Program-made: the position numbers and the translations under genes
Notes under the pieces: generated by a model
The model's database searches: none
What the model saw: only the letters and a program-made list of their open reading frames with translations
Told to the model about the DNA's origin: nothing
In this document: piece after piece, positions 1-6,067 of the stretch
Position numbering within the stretch: the first letter of the stretch is position 1
Layout of the letters: the number at the start of each line of letters is the position of its first letter
Assembly: GCA_020630045.1 (NCBI GenBank)
Contig: JAHDCE010000231.1
Location: 1-6,729, forward strand
Reading direction: 5' to 3'
Length of the DNA: 6,729 nt
Origin: Saprospiraceae bacterium
GTDB taxonomy: Bacteria; Bacteroidota; Bacteroidia; Chitinophagales; Saprospiraceae

Positions 1-443
1 GACCAAACATTGGGTTTATTGGATATTTTAGAATAATAGAATGTCAATATCAAATCCTTATCAGCACAATCTTCAAATAAGGTTTGTCTAGAAATTCCTC
101 CATGATCTTCTTCATTTTCAATAAAAAATGAAGAGCAGGGTGAATGGTGATAATATGAAGTCATGTATGCATCGACAGAATCGGAACGATCTGTTGACTC
201 ACACATTTTTTGTTGCTGTAAAAAGTGTCGGGTAAGAACCTGAATTTGTGAATCCCGACTCAATTGTCGGATTCCTGAAATCAAATATATTTCCGCAAAG
301 GAATTGCTATGAATATTATCCAAGTCACTACTTAGTTTTTCCAATAAGAAAAAGCGATTGGGTTCCGGTTCGACGTAATCCGAATCTTGGGAAAAACATC
401 CCATTCCTAGAAAGGGAATCAATATTAAGAGCAAATATTTCAT
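1..443 (-). CDS. Exported, possibly lipoprotein; candidate immunity protein (3' end cut by window edge)
   Basis: The reading frame opens with ATG at 443-441 and stays open for 147 codons to the left edge, so the C-terminus is missing. The first residues (MKYLLLILIPFLGMGCFSQD) form a typical export signal: a lysine, a hydrophobic stretch, then Cys16. The lipobox is imperfect, because Gly rather than Leu/Val/Ile stands at -3 (LGMG|C), so it could be a lipoprotein or a cleaved periplasmic protein. The mature part is hydrophilic, with Cys81, Cys103 and Cys126 and an acidic patch near 106-113 (FIENEEDH). The start lies 4 bases after the stop of the 621-residue cargo gene. An exported protein directly behind a T6SS cargo gene is the usual place for an immunity protein, so that role is inferred from position only. 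I recognise no family. An alternative is a structural or adhesion lipoprotein unrelated to immunity. Confidence 0.72.
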   Translation of the reverse strand, partial: MKYLLLILIPFLGMGCFSQDSDYVEPEPNRFFLLEKLSSDLDNIHSNSFAEIYLISGIRQLSRDSQIQVLTRHFLQQQKMCESTDRSDSVDAYMTSYYHHSPCSSFFIENEEDHGGISRQTLFEDCADKDLILTFYYSKISNKPNVW

Positions 444-447
444 TCCA

Positions 448-2313
448 TCAAATTTTAGGTCCAATCGGAAAATCCTGAATCCGATCCAATTTCTCTCTTG
501 CCTCTTTTTGTCTTTGAGCTTCTTTCAATCTTCTGGCTTCCGCTCTTTCTTCAACCCGCTCCTTCCTACCAATGCAAATATTACCTTTAAATGATTGGGT
601 GAATTGCATTTTGGTAATAAATGGCTTGAACCCTTTTACATGTTGTAAGATAAACCAAGCCCTAAAACCTGCACCGTAGTAAAAGAACTTTGTCATATCC
701 GGATAGTCCAACCCGAAATGGTCGTAAAGCGTAATTTGATATGTAGCGGTATAATCATCTTCAGCAGTCTCCACCTTCAATAGTTTTACTTCTGTAGACC
801 AAATATCGTTTAGCGCAAGTGTCCTCCCACCAACAAGATTGAAGTCACGAGAATATGGGAAACTCGGTTTGGTAAAGGGTATCAATTGGCCGCCACTCCG
901 TTGATCGGAGACTTTTCCTTGTTCGATTCTTTTCGCTCTTTCGTGAGAAAAGGTAGGTATTTTGTCTTCGACTTTTTCAAGTTCCCCTAAATTGGTTTTC
1001 AAATGTTCTGCGATATAATCTTCCACCCAAGTGCAATACCTTTTAGTACTGGGATTTTTTTGAACGGATTTAGTCAACTTTGCATCTTCGAAAACTCCAC
1101 CTTCATTACGCTTGAATTTATGGATGAGTTGTGTAAGTACAGGTGACAAGGACCCCCATACCATCAACTCTTCCATAAGTCTTAAATCAAACCATAGGGT
1201 CCAATTAACGGCATCCATCCCTGCTCTCATCAGACGGCCCAAACCTGCGGTCTTTTCGGTCGAGTAAATCGCCTTTCTGTTAGAATCAGAAATGGCATTA
1301 TAGTCAACAAGACCCATTGCGGAATCGTCGATAATTAAATTATCGATTGGGTTTTCATGGGGAAGTGTTTCGTGTTTGGAAATCCTAGGCTGCACGGTAC
1401 TCGGAAAATCCGTTCTATTGGAATAAAGGCTATGTTCGTTTTCATCGAATCCTTTCTCTTGATATGTGCATTTGTATTCGTCTATTTGTTGTTTGGAATA
1501 AATGAAATAATCATCTCGTTCCGGGTCTTTTGCCGGAAAATGATGGAGTCCGACTTCTCCATAACCATATGTCAAATCGGATGCGATATCAACTCCTTTT
1601 TCATCAAGTCCGGGCATTTTATACCTATCGATGACCATGCTACCGACCGATAAATAATCACGAGTAGAAAAAGGCAATTCCACATTCACTTTTTTGTAGG
1701 AACATCTAAAGTACAATTCAACTACTTTGTCCACTTCGTTTCTCAGTGCCGATTCTACGAAAGGAGTTATTTGGACGACCACTTTATTTTGGATGACCTG
1801 CCCTTCAAAATATTCCCTTAATCGGCCATTGACGTTGATGGATTGTCGGTCGTCCCGATCTCCCTGTCCACCTTCTTCCTGTTCGTTATTATCATCATCG
1901 TACATGGCAAGGTAAACAGTCTCTTTGTCGGCAATGCCCGAGGTTTCAATATGGAAATAAACCTGCATTCCCGGAAGGGCACGTTTAATCTTTTGTTCGC
2001 CTTCAATGTCCAATGACCACCAAGCGTTTTCGAAGGCGGGCTGTCCGGCTTCCTCTTCAGGTTCATCTATTATAAATTCTTCATCGGGCTCCTGATTTCC
2101 TAAGAGTATTCTTCCTTTGCCTTCTTCGTCAATGGTGGCGAAGAATTCCATTTCTGTTGTTCCCGGTGCCAACTCCAATCCTGATTCCTCGGCGAGTTGT
2201 ATCGAAATTTCCTCACCGGGAAGGATGTTCATCGTCGTTGCTTCCAGCCAAATTCGGCTGCCTTGGGAAGCTTCAGTTATCGTTTGATCGGGTTCATATA
2301 TTTTTCTAGCCAT
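448..2313 (-). CDS. Putative T6SS cargo effector with C-terminal DUF3289-like domain
   Basis: A complete 621-residue protein without signal peptide or membrane segment, as expected for cargo loaded from the cytoplasm. Residues about 15-75 and 93-145 look like two beta-sandwich repeats: each starts with an aromatic strand (RIWLEATTMNILPGEEISIQL; AWWSLDIEG then PGMQVYFHIETSGIADKETVYLAMYDDD). An acidic linker (about 139-155) follows. A further beta-rich piece at 177-215 contains VELYFRCSYKK. Residues about 328-580 resemble DUF3289, with DHFGLD at 531-536, FRAWFILQH at 550-558 and FKPFIT at 562-567; this match is from memory. A Lys/Arg/Glu-rich helical tail covers 583-613. The start ATG overlaps the last 8 bases of the DUF4280 gene, implying translational coupling. 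DUF3289 has no enzymatic activity known to me, and I see no obvious catalytic motif. Being a T6SS effector is inferred from the vgrG/DUF4280 context and the exported-protein gene right after it. Confidence 0.8.
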   Translation of the reverse strand: MARKIYEPDQTITEASQGSRIWLEATTMNILPGEEISIQLAEESGLELAPGTTEMEFFATIDEEGKGRILLGNQEPDEEFIIDEPEEEAGQPAFENAWWSLDIEGEQKIKRALPGMQVYFHIETSGIADKETVYLAMYDDDNNEQEEGGQGDRDDRQSINVNGRLREYFEGQVIQNKVVVQITPFVESALRNEVDKVVELYFRCSYKKVNVELPFSTRDYLSVGSMVIDRYKMPGLDEKGVDIASDLTYGYGEVGLHHFPAKDPERDDYFIYSKQQIDEYKCTYQEKGFDENEHSLYSNRTDFPSTVQPRISKHETLPHENPIDNLIIDDSAMGLVDYNAISDSNRKAIYSTEKTAGLGRLMRAGMDAVNWTLWFDLRLMEELMVWGSLSPVLTQLIHKFKRNEGGVFEDAKLTKSVQKNPSTKRYCTWVEDYIAEHLKTNLGELEKVEDKIPTFSHERAKRIEQGKVSDQRSGGQLIPFTKPSFPYSRDFNLVGGRTLALNDIWSTEVKLLKVETAEDDYTATYQITLYDHFGLDYPDMTKFFYYGAGFRAWFILQHVKGFKPFITKMQFTQSFKGNICIGRKERVEERAEARRLKEAQRQKEAREKLDRIQDFPIGPKI

Positions 2314-2752
2314 CTTTTTCGGTTTCTTTATTAGACTTCCATTCCAGCTTGACGATTTTGGGTTCTTCTGAAGGTGCGGCCACAGGTGCTACCACCGGCA
2401 ATAATTGAGAAGGGATATTGATTTGAAGGTCATCGGTAATTTTGATGGGAACGCCACCATAATTACACATGATTATTGAGTTTTCAAGTAAGGCTTTATT
2501 TCCTTGAATGAGCGTATCAGCTGTGTTTTCCCAGCTTCCGAGCGTGATTACACTAATGCAGGGCAAAGCTGAATTGGGACTTTTCGAGCAATTTCCTTTG
2601 AATATCAAATTCGGTTTTTGATTGTCAGCGTCAGTTGCGCATATTTTTCCTTGAACCTTTATTTGATTGCTTGTCACCATTAAATTGCCTTTGGGGTTCG
2701 AGCATAATGCGCATTCTATTTCGGCTCCGTTGCATACATAATTTTTTGACAT
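2306..2752 (-). CDS. DUF4280 (PAAR-like) spike-tip protein
   Basis: A 148-residue protein matching the DUF4280 PAAR-like family. Seen here are an N-terminal YVCNGAEIECALCSNP segment, a central KICATDADNQKPN stretch followed by FKGNCSKSPN and PCI, and a late MCNYGGVPIKI segment. This is the normal order of the family's CxxG-type, NI..FG.C, PC and C..GG elements. Seven cysteines (7, 14, 17, 38, 55, 65, 96) are present. The family is thought to cap the VgrG trimer as the sharp tip, as PAAR proteins do, and often carries or recruits cargo. This copy has only a short Pro/Ala and Lys/Glu-rich tail (about 115-148) and no toxin domain, so cargo must be a separate protein, most simply the product of the gene overlapping its 3' end. 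It starts 19 bases after the 290-residue gene with no clear Shine-Dalgarno sequence, only an A-rich leader. Confidence 0.88.
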   Translation of the reverse strand: MSKNYVCNGAEIECALCSNPKGNLMVTSNQIKVQGKICATDADNQKPNLIFKGNCSKSPNSALPCISVITLGSWENTADTLIQGNKALLENSIIMCNYGGVPIKITDDLQINIPSQLLPVVAPVAAPSEEPKIVKLEWKSNKETEKDG

Positions 2753-2771
2753 TTTATTTGTTTTTTAGTTT

Positions 2772-3644
2772 TCAAGAAAAATTCGTATTCATATCTATTT
2801 GATAAGATACTTTTCTTTGGTAGCCTCTTCCATTGCTCAAAACAAATTCAATATTAGCTGTCTTCATCCAAGAGGTTATCGAATCGATAAAATAATCTCC
2901 ATTGTATTTTTCAATAAAAACATCTGCATCAGGAATTCCGTAGTATTTAAAATATTTAGAAATCCTCTTTCGATTTTTATCAGGGATTTTATTCAGGTCA
3001 CCTGTTATTTCATATCGCAATATGCTTTCATCATTTTGTTCCTTTGCCAGTGTATAGAATTCAATCACCTCTACTGGCAAACAATGAATCATATTGCTGT
3101 GCTTTCTGCTCCTGGAAGCTTTCCTCTTCGTATCTGTCGGGAAATTCAAGTTTCCATTAAAAACAAACCCCAACATTTTGTATTGTCCGATATCCTCACG
3201 CATGTGTTTTTCATCACTCAGTCTATCTGCTATCAAGTCGAAATAACCATGTGCCATATCACCTTGATGTTTTTTATATAAAAAGGGGGATAAAGCTTCC
3301 CATTTTTCTTGGATTTCTTGGTGATTCCTTAGCCTAATAATATCTCCTCGCTGATTGAGTCCGACCCTTAGATGTTCCGTTATCGGGATTAATTCCAATA
3401 AAAGTTTTTCTTGTTTTTTATATGGTTTCGCCAAGTCGAACTTATGATTAGAAAACTTTCCGTCAAATACATATGAAATCCTTCCATTGGGTTGTGATTT
3501 CATTTGGATATCCAGATCAAAAGAGTATTTATTGGTAATATTGATGTCTTTGAGAACCGTTTCATCAATGATTTGAACGGTATATAGCATCCCTCCCGCT
3601 ACTTGATTGTATTGGGATGACTTTTTCAATTTTAGTCCTTCCAT
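2772..3644 (-). CDS. Unrecognised 290-residue protein between vgrG and DUF4280 gene; candidate adaptor/chaperone
   Basis: A complete 290-residue soluble protein with no signal peptide, membrane segment or enzymatic motif that I recognise. The first half is rich in beta-strand-like stretches (MLYTVQIIDETVLKDI, YSFDLDIQMKSQPNGRISY, LLLELIPITEHLRVGLNQRG). The middle holds a helix-like segment and a basic patch (KRKASRSRKH, about 173-182). The end again looks like paired strands (IEFVLSNGRGYQRKVSYQID). It starts 5 bases after the vgrG stop, behind an AAGGA element that overlaps the end of vgrG, so it is translated with it. Position between spike and tip genes is where adaptor or chaperone proteins are encoded in other T6SS clusters (DUF1795/EagR, DUF2169, DUF4123), but it does not look like any of these from the sequence. 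The role is therefore inference from position; a structural component or an independent cargo is also possible. Confidence 0.75.
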   Translation of the reverse strand: MEGLKLKKSSQYNQVAGGMLYTVQIIDETVLKDINITNKYSFDLDIQMKSQPNGRISYVFDGKFSNHKFDLAKPYKKQEKLLLELIPITEHLRVGLNQRGDIIRLRNHQEIQEKWEALSPFLYKKHQGDMAHGYFDLIADRLSDEKHMREDIGQYKMLGFVFNGNLNFPTDTKRKASRSRKHSNMIHCLPVEVIEFYTLAKEQNDESILRYEITGDLNKIPDKNRKRISKYFKYYGIPDADVFIEKYNGDYFIDSITSWMKTANIEFVLSNGRGYQRKVSYQIDMNTNFS

Positions 3645-3665
3645 CGTCCTTATCCTTTACTGACT
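3645..3665 (-). promoter_or_regulatory. Ribosome-binding site for the 290-residue gene, overlapping vgrG 3' end
   Basis: On the minus strand the sequence before the ATG reads AAAGGATAAGGACG. The AAGGA element lies a few bases upstream of the start and overlaps the vgrG TAA. It is the best Shine-Dalgarno-like site in the window; other genes here have only A-rich leaders. It supports ATG 3644 as start and coupling to vgrG. Confidence 0.5.
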
Positions 3666-5047
3666 TTGACATCCGATCCTCCTTGAAAGGATGCCACACC
3701 GGCCCCTTGGACATTCATGTCTCCATTGGTCGCCACAAGTTTGGTTTCAGACGAAGTGATATCCAGTGCATTGCCGACTTCCAGGGTTTTATCGTTTCCT
3801 ATAGTTTCAAAGGAATCATTTGATGATACTTCAATTGAATTTTCAACATTTGCAATAAAATCTCCTCCAACTTCAGTCTCCTTATTTTCAGAAACCATGG
3901 TTTTCATGTTTTTTGAGGATTGCGTCAATGTTTCGGAAGCTCTGATATTGATATTTTTTGCCTCTATGTCAATCGTCTCCGGAGCGGAGATACGGATATT
4001 GTTATTTGCGGTATCAATAAAAATAATGTTGTCGCTCTTGTCTGTTATCGTAATACTTTCACTCCCTTCTTTATCATCGAAAGCGACAGTATGACCGCTT
4101 CTTGTTATAATGGTTTTCAGATGGTTTTCCGGACCTCCGCCGGCTCCGTTCGCTCCATGGAACATTCCCCCCATGACGAATGGTCTGTTGGGGTCGCCGT
4201 ATCTAAAACCTACCATGACTTGATCGCCGACTTCCGGAATAAATACATGGCCTCGGTTTTCTTCATGTTGGTTTCCGCTTCCTGCATCCGGGGTCATGAC
4301 TCGAAGCCAATTCGTATTCAATCCTTGAAGTTCTTGCCATTGGAATTGTACTTGAATCCGGCCTTTGTTCTCGGGATCCGTATTGCTCAGGACCTTGGCA
4401 AGTTGTGGATGAGCGATAGGACGAGAAATAGTGGGTTCCGGCAACTTAGAAGTTCCTGCGGGAATTCCTTCAAAATGGTTGCTGTAAACATTGTCTCCGG
4501 TCGCTTGATGATAGACGGCCGTTACTAGGAATTGTCCGTAGGATTTTTTGCTCCATGTACCGAATTCCACGAAAGTGGCCATCATGTCCATAATGACGCC
4601 GGGGCGAAGTTCTTGCTTGCTGCTGTTTCCTGAAATAATTGATATATCTGAGGAGGAAGCTGCTTGTCGGTTCTTGAGGTTGTTGTCTAAGATGGATTTA
4701 TCCGAAACTCGCGTAGAAGAAAAATCCAACGGCAGGAAACCGAACTGATTTTTACTTTCTTCAAACCCGTGGTTTCCTAAGTCGTCTAGGCCGGTAGCTT
4801 TGTCTTCTGTTCCTCCATCAAAAGGTTCGTCGCGTAATGAGTGGTAAGAAAACAATCGCGATTTGACGGGACGCATTCGGGTGGAGACTTGAACCCTGTC
4901 CATATCAGTACCATAAATCATCGGAATTTTGGGCATGTCTTGTGGTCGACCGACAACGAGCTTGTCTCCATCGTACAACATCCATTCGTTGTATTGACAA
5001 GCCAGCCTTCTAATAAAGTCAAAATGGCTCTCCTGATGTTGGGTCAT
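3650..5047 (-). CDS. vgrG: VgrG C-terminal fragment (rest of head, gp5 OB fold, beta-helix)
   Basis: 465 residues when read from the internal ATG at 5047, but open from just upstream of it. Residues 3-27 (QHQESHFDFIRRLACQYNEWMLYDG) are a conserved part of the gp27-like head and show that this is the continuation of the upstream fragment. The OB fold lies at about 208-296 (LAKVLSNTDPENKGRIQVQFQW, VFIPEVGDQVMVGFRYGDPNRPFVMGG). The needle is at about 310-460, with short strand repeats (SITITDKSDNIIFIDT, NIRISAPETIDIEAKNINIRASE). It ends in GGSDVKVSKG without an added effector domain. No ribosome-binding site is visible before the internal ATG, so independent translation is doubtful, although re-initiation after the stop at 5019, which lies 29 bases inside the fragment, cannot be excluded. 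Confidence 0.75.
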   Translation of the reverse strand: MTQHQESHFDFIRRLACQYNEWMLYDGDKLVVGRPQDMPKIPMIYGTDMDRVQVSTRMRPVKSRLFSYHSLRDEPFDGGTEDKATGLDDLGNHGFEESKNQFGFLPLDFSSTRVSDKSILDNNLKNRQAASSSDISIISGNSSKQELRPGVIMDMMATFVEFGTWSKKSYGQFLVTAVYHQATGDNVYSNHFEGIPAGTSKLPEPTISRPIAHPQLAKVLSNTDPENKGRIQVQFQWQELQGLNTNWLRVMTPDAGSGNQHEENRGHVFIPEVGDQVMVGFRYGDPNRPFVMGGMFHGANGAGGGPENHLKTIITRSGHTVAFDDKEGSESITITDKSDNIIFIDTANNNIRISAPETIDIEAKNINIRASETLTQSSKNMKTMVSENKETEVGGDFIANVENSIEVSSNDSFETIGNDKTLEVGNALDITSSETKLVATNGDMNVQGAGVASFQGGSDVKVSKG

Positions 5048-5462
5048 ATATCACGGCCGTTGTTTCAGGAGCAATGTTGCTTTGTATTCCGATGGTATCA
5101 ATTGTTTCCTTGATAATATCCTTCAAGGATTTTTCGACCCAAGAGAAGAAGTGTGGGCCGGTTTCCAATAAAATGGAATGGGAATACCCTTTGATAACGA
5201 GATCTCCGAATAGTCCATGATTATGAACCATTCCGACTGATGTAATGATTCCTGTGAAGTCATAGGTACCTAAAGTGATGGTTGCATTTTTGCCAACCCA
5301 TCCTTTGGATCGGTCAATGGTATGCCCTCCAAGGGATTCCATGATTTCATGGCCGATTACGATTTCGAATGAATGATGGTCATACATTCGTTGGGTCAGG
5401 TTCATATGGCTAAAGTCATCGAGGGATTTACCATCGATGGAAATTCGGGTGTTGGGTTTCAT
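5019..5462 (-). CDS. vgrG: VgrG N-terminal fragment (gp27-like head domain, first part)
   Basis: 147 residues starting at ATG 5462-5460. Residues 1-139 are genuine VgrG: the RISIDGKSLDDFSHMNLTQRMYDHHSFEIVIG start, a WVGKNATITLG..DFTGIIT stretch and GYSHSILLETGPHFFSWVEKSLKDII. The last eight residues (DPTSGEPF) come from the wrong frame after the break and should not be treated as protein sequence of the family. The ATG is preceded only by an A-rich leader (ACAAAAAGAAAAAT), common in Bacteroidota. It is the first gene of the operon, behind a terminator at 5565-5611, so a promoter should lie in the gap upstream. On its own it would be an incomplete head domain and is unlikely to fold as a spike. 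Confidence 0.75.
   Translation of the reverse strand: MKPNTRISIDGKSLDDFSHMNLTQRMYDHHSFEIVIGHEIMESLGGHTIDRSKGWVGKNATITLGTYDFTGIITSVGMVHNHGLFGDLVIKGYSHSILLETGPHFFSWVEKSLKDIIKETIDTIGIQSNIAPETTAVIYDPTSGEPF
5046..5051. repeat. (AT)3 dinucleotide tract at the vgrG frame break
   Basis: Three AT units at the exact place where the two vgrG frames meet. The minus strand reads GTG ATA TAT GAC in the upstream frame and ATG ACC CAA CAT in the downstream frame. One more AT unit would give GTG ATA TAT ATG ACC CAA and join the frames without a gap or an extra residue. Removing one C from the neighbouring CCC would also restore the frame, but would give VIYDQHQES, one residue shorter than the spacing remembered for the family. 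The tract is short for classical slippage, so this is suggestive only. Confidence 0.55.
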
Positions 5463-5707
5463 ATTTTTCTTTTTGTGAACGGGTTTTCCTTATTTATTCA
5501 ATGAATTTTTTATTTCATAAATTGTGAATAAACATTTTTTAATTCATTAAAATTTCGTTCGATTTATAAAATAAAAAGACAATCCCAACCTGTGGTGGTT
5601 GAATTGTCTTTCGAGGGTATCTTTGGGTTGTTAAGGGTTGTTGTTTTATTTCAATATTAAGAGTGTTTTTTTGGGGGGATGTGAGTAAATAATTAGCTTT
5701 TATTCAA
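5463..5707. other. Intergenic region between effector/immunity pair and vgrG operon
   Basis: 245 bases without a supported gene. From right to left it holds a trailer (5612-5707) with a T7G6 homopolymer pair at 5666-5678 and a direct repeat GGGTTGTT at 5625-5632 and 5635-5642, then a terminator hairpin (5565-5611), then an extremely AT-rich leader (5463-5564) in front of vgrG. A vgrG promoter is expected in the leader, but I find no match to the Bacteroidota TAnnTTTG element on the minus strand, and no TTTG at all there. Short palindromes occur (TTAATTCATTAA at 5539-5550, ATTCAATGAAT at 5496-5506), but in such AT-rich sequence they may be chance. Confidence 0.6.
5565..5611 (-). terminator. 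Rho-independent terminator of the metallopeptidase/immunity unit
   Basis: The arms AAAGACAAT (5575-5583) and ATTGTCTTT (5603-5611) pair perfectly over 9 bp. An inner stem CAACC (5586-5590) / GGTTG (5597-5601) with a 6-base loop lies above a small 2x1 internal loop. On the minus strand the hairpin is followed by TTTTTATTTTAT, a U-rich tail, which fixes the direction: it ends transcripts coming from 5708 and above. It lies about 97 bases after that gene's stop and separates this unit from vgrG, so vgrG should have its own promoter. Confidence 0.85.
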
Positions 5708-6067
5708 TTATTCTTGATAAAAGACAAAAAGATTATTCATATCATTTGGAATCCAATCTTTACCATGGAAGGATTTTCCATCCCAATGAGCAACTAAATC
5801 AAATTGATTAATCAATAAAATATCATCTGAATAATTGCTCATGTTTACATTTTCTCCTTCTTTTAATCCATAGATTTCCCAGTAGCCATTTCTTGAGGAA
5901 ATCCAATCAGTTATTGCTAAGATTTTTTTGGGTTCCAGTTCAGGTCGAGTAGTGGTTAACAAATCATTCCATTTCGCTTCCAATTTTTTTTCTTCATTCA
6001 ATGAAAAAAGAAATCGAACGCAAAGAAAAACAATCAATCCTACAAAGGGTATTATTAAGAATTCCAT
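5708..6067 (-). CDS. 119-residue single-pass membrane protein; candidate immunity protein to the metallopeptidase effector
   Basis: A complete small protein with one hydrophobic N-terminal segment (residues about 2-22, FLIIPFVGLIVFLCVRFLF), then a charged stretch (NEEKKLEAKW) and a soluble domain ending LFVFYQE. The soluble part is aromatic- and acid-rich (YWEIYGLKEGENVNMSNYSDD, FDLVAHWDGKSF). The segment could be a membrane anchor or an uncleaved signal; no lipobox or clear cleavage site is seen. Its ATG directly follows the TAA of the metallopeptidase gene with no gap (TAAATG), so the two are translationally coupled, and the terminator downstream closes the pair as one unit. A small membrane-anchored protein immediately after a toxin-like gene is the classic place for an immunity protein. 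That role is inferred; I recognise no family. Confidence 0.75.
   Translation of the reverse strand: MEFLIIPFVGLIVFLCVRFLFSLNEEKKLEAKWNDLLTTTRPELEPKKILAITDWISSRNGYWEIYGLKEGENVNMSNYSDDILLINQFDLVAHWDGKSFHGKDWIPNDMNNLFVFYQE

Larger units (their letters stand above)
3650..5462 (-). pseudogene. vgrG: vgrG (T6SS spike), complete length but split by a frameshift near 5046
   Basis: Taken together the two frames encode one VgrG of about 604 residues, the normal size for Bacteroidota VgrG without an extension domain. The order is complete: gp27-like head (HHSFEIVIG, GYSHSILLETG, then ESHFDFIRRLACQYNEWMLYDG), gp5-like OB fold (KGRIQVQFQW to DPNRPFVMGGMFHG) and C-terminal beta-helix. The break lies inside the head domain, just before the conserved Q(Y/H)xES segment. 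The N-terminal frame runs on as DPTSGEPF and stops at 5019; the downstream frame opens at 5047. Adding one AT unit to the (AT)3 tract at 5046-5051 would give IYMTQHQES with the spacing I remember for the family (YxxQYxES). So this is either a real loss of function, a slippage switch, or a sequence error. VgrG is needed as spike for secretion, so an inactive copy would disable this module unless another vgrG replaces it. Confidence 0.8.

Noticed and set aside
248..478. Plus-strand 76-codon frame near the left end
   Set aside because: It is opposite the exported-protein gene (443-1), whose signal sequence and position make it the real gene.
1357..1653. Plus-strand open frame of 98 codons, and similar plus-strand frames at 2799-3281, 3717-4094, 3920-4528, 4548-4748 and 4841-5113
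   Set aside because: Each lies opposite a well-supported minus-strand gene with recognisable domains, has no family features and no separate ribosome-binding site; they are antisense shadows.
1818..2066. Minus-strand 82-codon frame inside the 621-residue gene
   Set aside because: It is an alternative frame within a clearly coding region and shows no domain or start signal.
5045..5047. Internal ATG as an independent start for the VgrG C-terminal part
   Set aside because: The conserved head-domain segment begins right at this point, no ribosome-binding site precedes it, and the missing part is encoded immediately upstream; a frameshift explains it better.
5496..5550. Short palindromes (ATTCAATGAAT, TTAATTCATTAA) as operators for vgrG
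   Set aside because: The region is almost pure A/T, where such palindromes are common by chance; nothing else supports a binding site.
5625..5642. GGGTTGTT direct repeat and the nearby T7G6 tract as a mobile-element or recombination trace
   Set aside because: Only two short units, no inverted ends or target duplication seen; it lies in a non-coding trailer.
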